From NCBI GenBank assembly GCA_037693485.1, contig CM075345.1, forward strand, positions 94,136,001 to 94,200,000: a stretch of 64,000 bases of DNA. Direction: 5' to 3'. This DNA comes from Kitagawia praeruptora (lineage: Eukaryota > Streptophyta > Magnoliopsida > Apiales > Apiaceae). Both the position numbers and the translations under genes were made by a program. A model generated the notes under the pieces. That model was not told the origin of the DNA, did not search any database, and saw only the letters and a program-made list of their open reading frames with translations. Of the stretch, positions 1 through 9,504 are shown one piece after another (the first letter of the stretch is position 1; every line of letters begins with the position of its first letter).

Positions 1-464
1 CCCATGATTTTTTGAAAATAAAATCCAAAATTGATTTTCATGAAATAAATCAGGGTATTATCAAGATAAAAATCAATACTGATCAGCTTCCTTTTCCTGT
101 TGACCTCTCATCAAAATAATCACAAAATACAATGTGATTTAAAAATATAATAATTCTCAAATCCTGATGGTCACACATGAAATCCTGATCAATATCATCC
201 TGATTCCAGAGACTTAATATGGAGTTTCCACGTGGCATTTTTCTTTTATCTGAAAAAGAAATAAACAATTAATCTGAACAAAAATCAATTGGTTAGATAT
301 ATTCAACATTTCTTGAAAACAAGAAATACAGTCATCTGCAATAATTAGCATCTGACTTCATTAAAACTTCCAAGTGACAGTTCAGCTTCTCACGTCTTTC
401 TTTAAAAGAAACAGACGCCTTATGCCATTCTCCATAAACCTTTCAATTTCTTTTCTTCTCAACA

Positions 465-734
465 ATGCTTCTCAAACCAAAATTCCATTCAAACCCATTC
501 TTTAGATCTTTCACGGTCGATGAACATCCTGTTCTTGATCATCTCTTTGAAAAGATGACTCTTCTCATTGAACTAATCATGGATGGATTGGTTTTCGATA
601 ATATCCAGAGGTTTCTCCTAGAACATCCATCTATTGGATACAATCTTCCCCTAACCTCCTCAAAACTTGAGGATGAAGAATTTGGCCGAGAGTCTGAGGT
701 TGATCTTGATGGAGATGCTATTCATTTAAGTTAG
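465..734 (+). CDS. Small ORF antisense to Copia-1, in its post-pol region; unknown function
   Basis: An 89-residue ORF runs on the opposite strand to Copia-1, between the pol stop and the missing 3' LTR. The ATG follows a pyrimidine-rich leader (about 430-464) that looks like a plant 5' UTR. The first half is hydrophobic/helical and the tail is acidic. Just past the stop, another frame stays open from about 734 to 859 and reads as a plausible continuation ending at a TAG, so the original protein may have been about 130 residues with one frame break. I do not recognise the family. Accessory ORFs after pol are known in Sireviruses, but this orientation is unusual. It could also be chance. Confidence 0.35.
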   Translation: MLLKPKFHSNPFFRSFTVDEHPVLDHLFEKMTLLIELIMDGLVFDNIQRFLLEHPSIGYNLPLTSSKLEDEEFGRESEVDLDGDAIHLS

Positions 735-1292
735 CTGCTCTCATTCAAGTCGCCCAGACAAGGAATCCAAGAGTAGACGAGGCTATTCAATCCCCTGATG
801 GATTTCTTGAGATGCTCCTTGTCCTGTACCTCAGAATTCATATCAATAGACAAGTATAGAATTATCAGTAGAAATTAGACAAAAAGATGTTGTATTTCAT
901 TTCCATATATGTAATGCTTTCAATTAATGAAAATACAATTTCTTATTATCTACTTGTTTTTTGATTATTGAATGATGTATAAATTATCAGTATGCAAATA
1001 TTAAAACTTGCTGGCATAGACTTAACACATCACAGAATTAGATTACTACACAAAGTAAACGTCAGGATTTGAAACAATTTTCACAATCCTGATACTGACA
1101 CTATACTGATGACGTTAGCATCCTGATAACAAATCTAATCCTGATGATTATTAACAAGTCTATCATACTGAAATTTATCAAGGCAATGTGTTATAGCTAC
1201 AGCTTTTAACAATCAAATATAGATCCTGACAAGAATATCAAGTCTATAAGCTAAAAACAACATACCTTGCTACTATTGCAGATGTTAAAGAT
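735..1292. other. Post-pol non-coding region of Copia-1
   Basis: This AT-rich stretch lies between the antisense ORF and the RNase H stop. It contains several ATCCTGAT or close variants (for example around 1090-1145), the same token found in the Copia-1 LTR. A plus-strand AATTAATGAAAATA stretch near 925-940 could serve as a polyadenylation region for the antisense ORF. No LTR boundary or clear polypurine tract was found here. Confidence 0.5.
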
Positions 1293-2894
1293 CTAAAAAT
1301 TTAACATTCCTAACTCACTTACTAATCTACTGAATGTAGTCTCATCAAGTGGTTTAGTTAGAATATCTGCAAGCTGTTTGTCAGTAGGAACAAAATGAAG
1401 TTCCACAGTACCATTCTCAATATGTTCTCTAATAAAATGATACCTGACATCAATGTGCTTAGTCCTTGAATGTTGAACTGGATTTTCTGCAATTTTAATA
1501 GCACTAGTATTATCACAAAACATAGGAATATTACTAAGTGTCATACCATAATCCATCAACTGATTTCTTATCCAAAGGAGCTGTGCACAACAACTGCCTG
1601 CTGCTATGTATTCAGCTTCTGCAGTTGAGGTTGAAACAGATTGTTGCTTCTTGCTTGCCCAAGAAATCAATCTATTTCCCAAGAATTGACATGTACCTGT
1701 AGTGCTTTTCCTGTCTATCTTACACCCTGCATAATCAGAGTCTGAATAGCCAATTAGAAAGAAATCAGATTCTCTAGGATACCACAAACCAAGATTTGGA
1801 GTTCCTTTGAGATATCTAAAAATTCTCTTCACAGCAATTAAATGAGATTCCTTAGGATCACTTTGGAATCTAGCACATAAACAGGTAGAAAACATTATAT
1901 CTGGCCTACTTGCAGTTAGATATAACAATGAGCCTATTATGCCTCTATAACTAGTATTATCCACACTCTTCCCTTTAGGATCAGAGTCTAGTTTAGTGGC
2001 TGTTGCCATGGGTGTTTTTGCAACTGCACAGTCTTGAAAGTCAAACCTTCTTAAAAGATCTTTGATATATTTTGACTGATTAATGAAAATACCAGTCTCA
2101 GTCTGTTTGACCTGCAAGCCTAAGAAATAATTTAATTCACCCATCATGCTCATCTGATACTTAGACTGCATAAGCTTGCTAAACTTAGCACACAACTTTT
2201 CATTAGTAGAACCAAAAATAATATCATCAACATAAACTTGAACTAAAAGCAATTCACCTTTTATCTTTCTAAAGAATAGAGTTTTGTCAATTGTACCTCT
2301 TGTGAAGCCATTTTCAAGAAGAAATTTAGACAAAGTCTCATACCATGCTCTTGGTGCCTGCTTTAGTCCATAGAGTGCCTTGTCAAGTTTGTAGACATGA
2401 TTTGGAAACTTTGGATCAACAAATCCAGGTGGCTGTTCCACATACACTTCCTCATCAAGTTTGCCATTTAGAAAAGCACTCTTTACATCCATCTGGTATA
2501 CCTTGAATTTTGAATGAGCTGCAAATGCAAGAAACATTTTGATTGCTTCTAATCTTGCTACAGGTGCAAAGGTCTCATCATAATCAATGCCTTCTTCCTG
2601 AGAATAACCCTTGGCCACCAGTCTAGCTTTGTTTCTTACAATCATACCAGATTCATCTAGCTTGTTTCTGAAAACCCATCTTGCACCAACAATTGATCTA
2701 TCTTTAGGTCTTGGTACCAGTTTCCATACTTTGTTTCTCTCAAACTCATTTAACTCCTCCTGCATTGCAATTACCCAATCAGGATCCTGTAAGGCTTCTT
2801 CAACCTTCAGGTTCATTCTTTGAGAGAAAGCAACTATACAAGCATTCATTTTGAATTGATCTTCTAGTTCGAATACCATTATTTGGATCACCAA
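1293..2894 (-). CDS. Copia-1 reverse transcriptase and RNase H
   Basis: An open frame of 533 codons encodes the RNA-dependent DNA polymerase and RNase H that copy the element's RNA inside virus-like particles. The RT domain starts with the Copia signature around WVFRNKLDE, continues through ARLVAKGYSQ, YQMDVKSAFLNG and ALYGLKQAPRAWY, and has the catalytic YVDDIIFGS about 210 residues in. RNase H follows, with GYSDSDYAG, STAEAEYIA and a terminal LADILTKPL block before the stop. The first roughly 20 residues are in a wrong frame: the true reading passes from the upstream ORF (ending at 2800) by a frameshift near 2830. No premature stop lies inside the RT-RNase H block, which makes it the best preserved part of the element. 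Confidence 0.93.
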   Translation of the reverse strand: MVIQIMVFELEDQFKMNACIVAFSQRMNLKVEEALQDPDWVIAMQEELNEFERNKVWKLVPRPKDRSIVGARWVFRNKLDESGMIVRNKARLVAKGYSQEEGIDYDETFAPVARLEAIKMFLAFAAHSKFKVYQMDVKSAFLNGKLDEEVYVEQPPGFVDPKFPNHVYKLDKALYGLKQAPRAWYETLSKFLLENGFTRGTIDKTLFFRKIKGELLLVQVYVDDIIFGSTNEKLCAKFSKLMQSKYQMSMMGELNYFLGLQVKQTETGIFINQSKYIKDLLRRFDFQDCAVAKTPMATATKLDSDPKGKSVDNTSYRGIIGSLLYLTASRPDIMFSTCLCARFQSDPKESHLIAVKRIFRYLKGTPNLGLWYPRESDFFLIGYSDSDYAGCKIDRKSTTGTCQFLGNRLISWASKKQQSVSTSTAEAEYIAAGSCCAQLLWIRNQLMDYGMTLSNIPMFCDNTSAIKIAENPVQHSRTKHIDVRYHFIREHIENGTVELHFVPTDKQLADILTKPLDETTFSRLVSELGMLNF

Positions 2895-3678
2895 TAATCA
2901 AATCTTCAGTATGATCCTTTGTCCATTTTCTAATAGGTGGTAGATTAACTCTGCTAGTCTCCCCCCCTAAGTTAGTGGTATCTCTTGAAGAAGAATTCTC
3001 TCTACCTTCAAAAACTCTCCTTTGATCAATAGAATCAGTAGATTCCATATTGCTGCTAGTTACTGATCTTTTCTGAGTAGACTCTGAAAGATCAGTTCCT
3101 GATGGAGTAGACTCTGAAAGGCTAGTCTGCTCCTGATGATCACTGTGTTCTCTTTGATTTATTTGCTCCCCCTCAACAGTAGCATTCCTTTGAGAAGCAA
3201 TAGAAATTCCTTCTGGAGAACCTTCATCATCACTGGAGAGTATCTCAGAATTCTTCAGATTTTCAAACTCCAATTTGTCATGGCTTTCATCAGTTTGTAG
3301 AATTCCAAATTTCTTATCATCAAATGCAACATGAATTGATTCCATAACAATGTGAGTTCTGAGATTATAAACTTTGAAGGCCTTAGATGCTGAATATCCT
3401 AGAAAATTTGCTTCATCCGATTTGGATTCAAATTTTCCAAGTTGTTCTGGATGAACTTTTAGGACATAGCATTTGCATCCAAAGATGTGAAAGTATTTCA
3501 CACTTGGTTTCTTTCCTTTGATCATCTCATAGGGAGTTTTTCCATGACTATTTACCAAAGTACAATTTTGAGTGAAACATGCAGTGTTAATAGCTTCTGC
3601 CCAAAAGTAGGTTGGAAGTTTTGCATCTGCAAGCATGGTTCTTGCTACCTCTATGAGAGTCCTGTTCTTTCTTTCCAC
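2800..3678 (-). pseudogene. Copia-1 integrase C-terminal part and linker to RT
   Basis: A 292-codon piece continues the integrase. It begins at MERKNRTLIEVARTM, the block carrying the catalytic glutamate of the DDE triad, and continues with TYFWAEAINTACF and the FGCKCYVLK motif of Copia integrases. A serine-rich linker of low conservation precedes the RT. It is separated from the integrase core by a frame break between 3678 and 3735, and from RT by a frameshift near 2830. The element therefore could not make one continuous polyprotein in its present form. The linker contains TCCTGATG tokens, like the LTR. Confidence 0.85.
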
Positions 3679-3734
3679 TACACCATTCTGCTGAGGTGTA
3701 CCAGGTGCAGAAAACTGTTGAGTGATTCCTTTGT

Positions 3735-4592
3735 CTACACAAAACCCTCCATTGTAGAATTCTTGAATTCTGTACCATTGTCACTCCTAAGTACTTTAAC
3801 TTTGTACTCAGAGTTATTCTGAATATTCTTTACAAGTTCAATGATTTGCTGAGGAGCTTCATCCTTCTTGTGTAGAAAGAACACCCATGTGAACCTTGTG
3901 AAATCATCCACTATAACTAGAGCATATCTTTTCTTGCTGATAGACATAATGTTTACTGGACCAAATAGATCAAGATGTAGCATGTGAAATGGTTCAGTAA
4001 TTGAATTTTCAGTCTTGCTCTTGAAAGTGGTTCTTCTTTGCTTTCCAAGCTGACATGCATCACAAAGTCCATCTTGCACATAATTTGCCTGAGGTAGGCC
4101 TCTCACCATATTATGCTTAACAAGTTGATTAAGCTTCTTGAAGTTAAGATGTGAGAGCTTCTTGTGCCAATTCCAGCTTTCATCACTTGTTTCTTTGCTG
4201 TAGAGACATCTAATAATTCCTTTAGATGTATCACTTAAGCTGGCTTCATATATGTTACCATGTCTTTGACCAGTTTGAACAATGTCTCCATTCTGCATAT
4301 TCAAGATTTTGCATCCTTCTCTGTCAAAGATTGATTTGTAACCTTTATCACCCAGTTGACTTATGCTTAAAAGAGTATGTTTCAAGCCTTCAACCAGTGC
4401 TACATTTTCTATGATGACATTCCCCAAAACAATTGAGCCATATCCCAGAGTTTCTCCTTTGTTGCCATCTCCAAAAGATATTACTGGGCCAACTTTCCTC
4501 TCAAACTTTGTAAGCAGGGACTTCTTTCCAGTCATATGTCCAGAGCATCCACTGTCCAAGATAATTGAATGCTTCTTTCCTGTGCCCTGCAA
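3735..4592 (-). CDS. Copia-1 protease, GAG-pre-integrase and integrase core
   Basis: The frame opens with the aspartic protease motif ILDSGCSGHMTG close to its N-terminus. The GAG-pre-integrase domain follows, with the H..H..C..C zinc site (WHKKLSHLN ... LCDACQLGKQ). Then comes the integrase catalytic core, with LDLFGPVN and VIVDDFTRFTWVFFL carrying the first aspartates and RSDNGTEF the second. The LFGP...MSISKKRY context is typical of SIRE-type elements. The frame ends prematurely at about 3735, just before the E-containing block, and resumes in the next ORF. The preceding gag frame stops at 4604, in a different reading frame. Confidence 0.9.
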   Translation of the reverse strand: MQGTGKKHSIILDSGCSGHMTGKKSLLTKFERKVGPVISFGDGNKGETLGYGSIVLGNVIIENVALVEGLKHTLLSISQLGDKGYKSIFDREGCKILNMQNGDIVQTGQRHGNIYEASLSDTSKGIIRCLYSKETSDESWNWHKKLSHLNFKKLNQLVKHNMVRGLPQANYVQDGLCDACQLGKQRRTTFKSKTENSITEPFHMLHLDLFGPVNIMSISKKRYALVIVDDFTRFTWVFFLHKKDEAPQQIIELVKNIQNNSEYKVKVLRSDNGTEFKNSTMEGFV

Positions 4593-4603
4593 ACAAAAAG
4601 TAA

Positions 4604-5851
4604 CTAGTTAGAATTTTTTAGGACCCAACTTTGATTGGATCCTTTCTTACTAGATTTAGAAACAACATGCTTTGAGAATTTTGTTTTTACTTTACCTGTT
4701 GTAGAGTCAACTTTAGACTCTAATTTCATAAACTGTTTGTGACTAGGAGTTTCAGATTTCAAGGAATAATAGTCATAAAACAGTTCATGATATTCTCTAC
4801 ACATGTAAATGGAATGAAGTAAACTACCACAATGATAACAAGATTTTTGTGGTTGGTATTGAATTTTCTGAGTCTTGGGGAATCTGGACTCAGTTTTCCA
4901 AGAAGGTTTTTTATTGCAGTCTAGGGCCAAGTGATTATGATTTCCACACTTATAGCATTTTTTTCTAGGTGCATCAGGTACATTCTTGTAATTATTCTCT
5001 TTGTTAATACCTTCTTTTCCATTCCTATTTCTTTTGATCTTGCTAGACTCTGAAAGACCATCTAATCTCTGTTTCAACTGAGACTTAGACAGAAACCCTA
5101 TGTTTACATTCTTAGGTTTCTCTAACACTTTCTCATCTGAATTACTATTGTTAATCCTTTTGTGTACAACAGGGGTACCTTTTGAATCAACAAATTTAAC
5201 ATGATTAGGTTCAGAAACAATTTTCTTACCTTCAGATTTAGATGTGTTAGCTTCTATTTTACTATCATCATTGACAATATCTACTTTTTCTTCTTGTCTA
5301 GCCTTATCAAAACCTAAATCATTAACCTTACCACGAATTCCACTTTCAAAGATTTCTATAGTCTTTTTACTGGAATTGTTAATGGTCTTAATCACATCTC
5401 TCTCTTCTTCTAGTTCTTTTCTGACATAGTCATAAGCCTCAAGAATAACACTATAATCATGCTTAGCTTTATCAGAACTTAACTTGTATTCTTCCATTTG
5501 AATTAATTCAGATTCAAGAAAATTATTTCTATCAACTAATTCATCATTCTTAACCTTAAGTTCATCTCTTTCACAAGTAAGAATTCTAAAATTAGTCATA
5601 AGATTCTTAAACTCAGCATGAATAGATCTAATTTCATCAGAATTTAAGCTATCAAATGAATCAAGAGAGTGAAGTGATACCTTAACAGAGGATGGAGAAG
5701 TTTTCTTTAGAGATCCAGGTTTGTCTGAACCATTTGCCATCAATGCAATGTTGTCATAATCCAATTCATCTTCAGAATCACTGGAATCAGCCCAATCCTT
5801 CTGTGTGATCATAAGTGCATTACCCTTTCCTGAATTCCTAGGCTTCTTACA
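4604..5851 (-). CDS. Copia-1 gag, C-terminal part after the solo LTR insertion
   Basis: This is the C-terminal part of a long Sirevirus-type gag (nucleocapsid) protein. It starts at the second half of a zinc knuckle, whose first half lies at 7470 and beyond on the far side of the solo LTR. An acidic patch (DSSDSEDELDYD) and a long charged, probably coiled-coil stretch of about 150 residues follow. Next are two further zinc-knuckle-like motifs, CYKCGNHNHLALDC and CYHCGSLLHSIYMC, and a basic lysine-rich tail. The frame looks longer to the right (to 5920) only because the LTR sequence happens to be open. It stops at 4604, and pol continues in another frame. Confidence 0.8.
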   Translation of the reverse strand, partial: CKKPRNSGKGNALMITQKDWADSSDSEDELDYDNIALMANGSDKPGSLKKTSPSSVKVSLHSLDSFDSLNSDEIRSIHAEFKNLMTNFRILTCERDELKVKNDELVDRNNFLESELIQMEEYKLSSDKAKHDYSVILEAYDYVRKELEEERDVIKTINNSSKKTIEIFESGIRGKVNDLGFDKARQEEKVDIVNDDSKIEANTSKSEGKKIVSEPNHVKFVDSKGTPVVHKRINNSNSDEKVLEKPKNVNIGFLSKSQLKQRLDGLSESSKIKRNRNGKEGINKENNYKNVPDAPRKKCYKCGNHNHLALDCNKKPSWKTESRFPKTQKIQYQPQKSCYHCGSLLHSIYMCREYHELFYDYYSLKSETPSHKQFMKLESKVDSTTGKVKTKFSKHVVSKSSKKGSNQSWVLKNSN

Positions 5852-7469
5852 TGTTTGCACTAAATCACGCAAGCGTACGTGGTCACAAGTAATACAGATA
5901 AAAGTCAAGTTCGTTCCCACAGAGATCTGGTTATGGTTTTAATTCAGTAGATGTACCTATGCAACAATGTATGATTATTATTCACTGCTAAGACAATTAA
6001 CAAATTGGGTTTTGATTAACTAAATCTAACTAAAAAAACAAATTAACAAACTAAGAATTAACTAACTAACGAGAATTTAAATCAAATTACTTCTGCAAGA
6101 TAAACCATGGAATCCTAACTTCATTAAATACTTTGCTTAGATCTGACGCCTTTAATCACTATATGCAATGGTTATGATATCTGATCGGATAACACGAAAC
6201 AAGTATACGCTACTTCTCAGTATACGAATACCAAACTAAACATACATCCACAAAAGAGATAGAAGATGAATAGACACCAATTATGCTTAGACCCTATATC
6301 TCTATAGAATTTGAAAACATAACGGTTGAAGAACAAGTTGTCTATCAAGATCACATAGGGCAGCATAATATCTCTATTTACGCCACAAATCATGATGTTA
6401 AAACATCAACCTATCCTATGCTAGCATGGCAAGTTCTAAATCTCAAGATCCACTCTCGCTTCACAAGAGATTAACAAATTAGATGTTCATGACGCATCTA
6501 TCAAGTAAGCATAACCATACGAGGATATCAAATATACATCACACACAGATCTTTAAAGCAATCAAGATACTAAAGCTCCATAAATAAATCCCTTAGAATC
6601 CCATGACAACGATTAGTTCATAATTGAACCTCTCGTCATCATGGGATCTGATGAAACCATGATAAAAACAAAGTATGAAAAGATACAAATAAACCTAAGT
6701 AATTGATATGTAATGGTTCTACTCCTAATGATAATGATCCTCCTAATACAAATTACAAGGGTTGGATGTGTTTATATAGGCTCTAGACATCTTGCCCAAC
6801 AAGAAAATACCAAATCAGAATTATAATAGAAGTACGTTTCCTAAACTGATTCTGATTTAAAAGGGAAATTCGCAGCTGTCTTTTCTTCAGTATTTCTGGA
6901 CCGTTCCAGTAGTAATTGGACATCTGGACCACTTTAGAATGATAGAGAATCTCGTTATCTTCGCGTGGACAGCTTACGGGCCTCAAACGGGCTTCTAGAA
7001 CTCAAGATATGGCCAAAACAAAATCAGAAATTCTGGCTGATTTTTCACCCGCGCACCACGCAGCAAACCTCCGAGCTGACAGCCTTGCGGCGCTGTCAGC
7101 ATGGCTCCAATCTGCACTACACGGCGCTGACAACCTTGCGGGGCTGTCAGCATGGCCGCGTTATGCGAAAACTTGATTTTTCTTCGTTTTTTCATCTTTT
7201 CTTCTCGTTCCTTTTGCATGAGCTTCCGTCTTTCATTCTTAATGACTTGTACACTTCTTAGGAGTTGACATTAGCCACCATTCTCCATTCCATATCATCA
7301 ATCAACTCCACTAACGCTCCAAAAACGACGGAAACTACACCTTTAATCGATATTTCTTAAACCCTGCACAATTAAGAAAAACACATCAAAACTACCACAA
7401 ACTTGAGACCAAAGCAATCAATTTAAGCCGACTTGGAATGCTTCAAGTGGATATAAGATCCACTTATCA
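5852..7469 (-). mobile_element. Solo LTR of the Athila-like family, inserted in Copia-1 gag
   Basis: This 1.6-kb sequence begins TGTTTGCACTAAATC and ends CCACTTATCA on the plus strand. It matches, over nearly its whole length, the two LTRs at 16106-17479 and 22180-23550. It is flanked by a perfect 5-bp duplication TTACA (5847-5851 and 7470-7474), which proves insertion followed by LTR-LTR recombination that removed the internal region. A TATATAAA box lies on the minus strand near 6771-6778. It is about 240 bp longer than the other LTRs, partly because of extra GC-rich sequence near 7040-7165. Confidence 0.93.
7075..7161. repeat. Two tandem hairpins in the solo LTR
   Basis: GCTGACAGC, an 8-nt loop and GCTGTCAGC form a perfect 9-bp stem at 7075-7100. 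A second copy at 7136-7161 has one stem mismatch. The 61-bp spacing and shared CTTGCGG loop point to a tandem duplication. I did not find this pair in the two related LTRs. Confidence 0.75.
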
Positions 7470-7683
7470 TTACACTCACTAGCAAAGTGTCCAAGCTCGC
7501 TGCAGTTAAAGCACTTGATCTTGGCCTTATCAAGCTTGACAATTGTACTTTTGCCTTTGTCACTCTTCTTTTCCTCCTTCTTTTGAAAAGGTCCTTTGCT
7601 AAATCTTCTCCTGTTAAATCTACCTTTCTTGAAAGCTTTAGCAAACGTAGCAAAGAGTTCCTGCATCTCAGATTCAGAATCAT
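7470..7683 (-). pseudogene. Copia-1 gag fragment with the broken zinc knuckle
   Basis: This short coding piece lies between the solo LTR and the gag N-terminal ORF. It is basic (FNRRRF, KKEEKKSDKGK) and ends with the zinc knuckle start KCFNCSELGHFASEC. The knuckle's last cysteine codon lies in the target duplication, so the LTR insertion falls directly behind the CCHC motif. It is out of frame with the upstream gag ORF, implying a 1-2 base indel near 7685. Confidence 0.8.
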
Positions 7684-7688
7684 TGTTG

Positions 7689-8516
7689 TCAGTCCATATT
7701 AGTAGTCTCTGACTTAGAACTTTCTTTTCTTTTCTTCTTCCTTGAATTCTTTACAGCAATCTCTTCATGCTGTTCTTCAGGAAGCTTCTTTACTTCAGAT
7801 TGAGCAGTAAGTGCAATAGTCTTCATCTTTCCTTCACTCCTGCTCTTCTTCTGCTGTTTGTCAAGTTCATAAGCTCTCAATTTTCCATATACTGCCTCTA
7901 ATGAAATCTCATCCAGCTCATTAGCTTCCTCAATCGCAGATATCTTCTCATTGTAGAAATCAGGCAAAGCTTTCATGAACTTTGTATTCATATCCTCCAA
8001 GTCATAATATTTACCATGCATGGCCATCTCATTGATGAGTTTTGTAAACCTATCAAAGGTATCAGTAAGTGACTCACCAGACTTGGATTCAAAGTACTCA
8101 TACTGTTGTATAAGTAATGTCCTCATATTCTTCCTGACAGGCTTAGTTCCTTCACAGTGAACCTTAAGATTGTCCCATATATCCTTAGCAGTTTTACAAG
8201 AGAGAACATAGTTAGTGAGAACAGAATCAAGAATGTTGAATAATATGTTTCTCACTTTAGCATCTTTAAGAACATTCTCCTTGTCCTTATCTGACCATTC
8301 AGATTTTGGCTTCTCTGCTGTATGTTCTGGAACAACCACACCATCAACAGTTGCTTGTCCAACGACCTTTGTTGGAACAAAAGGTCCATCTCTGATTCTG
8401 TCAAGATAATCAGGATCTGTTGCTTCCAGATGATGCAACATCTTTACTTCCCATAGAGTATATTCGTTTCTCTTGAGCATAAGAATCTTAGTATTCCCAT
8501 CCTTGTAACCAGACAT
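7689..8516 (-). CDS. Copia-1 gag N-terminal domain (UBN2-type capsid)
   Basis: A 275-codon ORF starts with MSGYKDGNTKILMLKRNEY about 36 bases after the primer binding site, the expected gag start. It has the Copia gag (UBN2) layout: a W-containing N-terminus (YTLWEVKML), a helical block around ILFNILDSVLTNYV and TAKDIWDNL, and a later SLTDTFDRFTKLINEM segment. A lysine-rich tail follows. It is structural and would form the virus-like particle. The stop at 7689 is probably due to a frameshift, since the zinc knuckle follows in another frame. Confidence 0.88.
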   Translation of the reverse strand: MSGYKDGNTKILMLKRNEYTLWEVKMLHHLEATDPDYLDRIRDGPFVPTKVVGQATVDGVVVPEHTAEKPKSEWSDKDKENVLKDAKVRNILFNILDSVLTNYVLSCKTAKDIWDNLKVHCEGTKPVRKNMRTLLIQQYEYFESKSGESLTDTFDRFTKLINEMAMHGKYYDLEDMNTKFMKALPDFYNEKISAIEEANELDEISLEAVYGKLRAYELDKQQKKSRSEGKMKTIALTAQSEVKKLPEEQHEEIAVKNSRKKKRKESSKSETTNMD

Positions 8517-8551
8517 GATTGCAGATCTTTATGATTATTCGAAATCAACCT

Positions 8552-8563
8552 TCTCTGATACCA
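8552..8563 (-). other. Copia-1 primer binding site (initiator tRNA-Met type)
   Basis: On the minus strand TGGTATCAGAGA starts two bases after the 5' LTR end. This is the standard plant Copia primer site complementary to the 3' end of initiator tRNA-Met. Confidence 0.9.
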
Positions 8564-8565
8564 AT

Positions 8566-9309
8566 TGTTAACTCGAATAACTTGTAGAAGGGGGGGTTGA
8601 ATACAAGTTATATAATCGTGTCTGATTTTTACTTGATTATATGAACAAGAATAAACGAATGAATCAAACTCTGTTTGTATTAATAAGATCAAATACAAAC
8701 TCTACCAAAGGTGTACAATACCTTTAGCAGCTGCTGACAATATAAATCTCTCTCTCTGTTTGTTTCGAACTCTCGAATACAAACCTTATACAGAGCTACG
8801 CACAAGAACTCACAACACACGCTTGTTCGACTATGACCCTTTTTACAATGATATAGAGAGAGTATTTATAATGCTACCTATCAACTAATAACAGAAAGAT
8901 ATAATATATACATGACAATGTTTTGCCGTCCAGTTGATAGTTTCCTTCAATAGAAAACTCTTTCCTTCATAATATCTTCTTGCTTGTTCTTCAAACAACG
9001 ATCCTGTTTTATAGCACTTGCCAGTTTCTGTAGCATCCATAATGACATCATCAGTAACACGACTGATATCAGGATTTCATCTTGCATCAGTATCTGATCA
9101 TCATCAGTATTAGACCGTCATCAGGATTTGCTCTTTGTTCCTGACATGTAGTCTCCGATACACTGTTCATTCCTGACTAAACTGTACAGATAACTGTCTT
9201 ACACATAAATCCTATATATAGTTCTAAATCCTTTATAAGATCAGGATTACAAGAAGTATAATGCGTAAATTCTATTCTTAACATCACAACTTATGAATTA
9301 TTCCTAACA
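8566..9309 (-). repeat. Copia-1 5' LTR
   Basis: The 744-bp LTR begins TGTTAAC and ends CCTAACA on the plus strand (TG...CA ends). The inner end has the AGAAGGGGGGGTTGAATACAA box that is also present at the same place in the Copia-2 LTR and the solo LTR at 40390. A minus-strand TATAAATA box lies at 8873-8880. The outer half carries many ATCCTGAT/ATCAGGAT tokens (about 9000-9250). The junction with Copia-2 sequence is at 9309/9310. Confidence 0.9.
8873..8880 (-). promoter_or_regulatory. TATA box of the Copia-1 LTR promoter
   Basis: TATAAATA on the minus strand lies about 300 bp from the inner LTR end. The Copia-2 LTR and the solo LTR at 40390 have TATA boxes at about 305 and 356 bp from the same end, which supports this as the U3/R promoter. 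Confidence 0.6.
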
Positions 9310-9398
9310 GGAGCATTCACTGTATCAATAAAGGCCGTGAAATTGTTCTTCTCATAGGTAAACCCAGTGGAAGACATCATCTTAACAATATGCGCCAT
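9310..9398 (-). pseudogene. N-terminal stub of the Copia-2 post-pol accessory ORF, cut by Copia-1
   Basis: On the minus strand an ATG in good plant context (TTCAATGGC) at 9398 opens about 29 codons starting MAHIVKMMSSTGF, which run straight into the Copia-1 LTR at 9310. A TATA box lies about 110 bases upstream. The position (after RNase H, sense orientation, own promoter) matches the envelope-like or accessory ORF of Sireviruses. I do not recognise the protein from this stub, and the remainder is beyond the left edge of the window. Confidence 0.5.
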
Positions 9399-9504
9399 TG
9401 AAGTGTTTGAACTTTTGTTGCGGAGAGTTTTAGTGAAGAAGATGCAGTTAACTTATGAGATTCTTGAAAATGAATAAAAGTGAGATGTGAGAGCACAAGA
9501 CAGC

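Larger units (their letters stand above)
1..9309 (-). mobile_element. Copia-1: SIRE/Sirevirus-type LTR retrotransposon, truncated by the window edge
   Basis: Reading on the minus strand from the right, the element has a 5' LTR (8566-9309), a Met-type primer binding site, gag, protease, integrase, reverse transcriptase and RNase H, which is Copia order. More than 1.2 kb of 3' internal sequence follows the pol stop at 1293. No copy of the LTR is seen in 1-1292, so the 3' LTR must lie left of the window. The long gag with extra zinc knuckles and the long post-pol region fit the Sirevirus lineage. Frames are mostly open with a few breaks, so it is younger than Copia-2, into which it is inserted (junction at 9309/9310). 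A solo LTR occupies 5852-7469. ATCCTGAT-like octamers recur in its LTR, its 3' region and even its coding sequence. Confidence 0.9.

Noticed and set aside
3487..3822. Plus-strand ORFs across the Copia coding regions (also 2611-2823, 13642-13830, 14451-14744)
   Set aside because: Antisense shadows of pol and gag reading frames with no own support.
6283..6474. Small ORFs in Athila-like LTRs (also 22607-22798)
   Set aside because: Repeated in LTR copies with frame differences, no domain; part of the LTR sequence.
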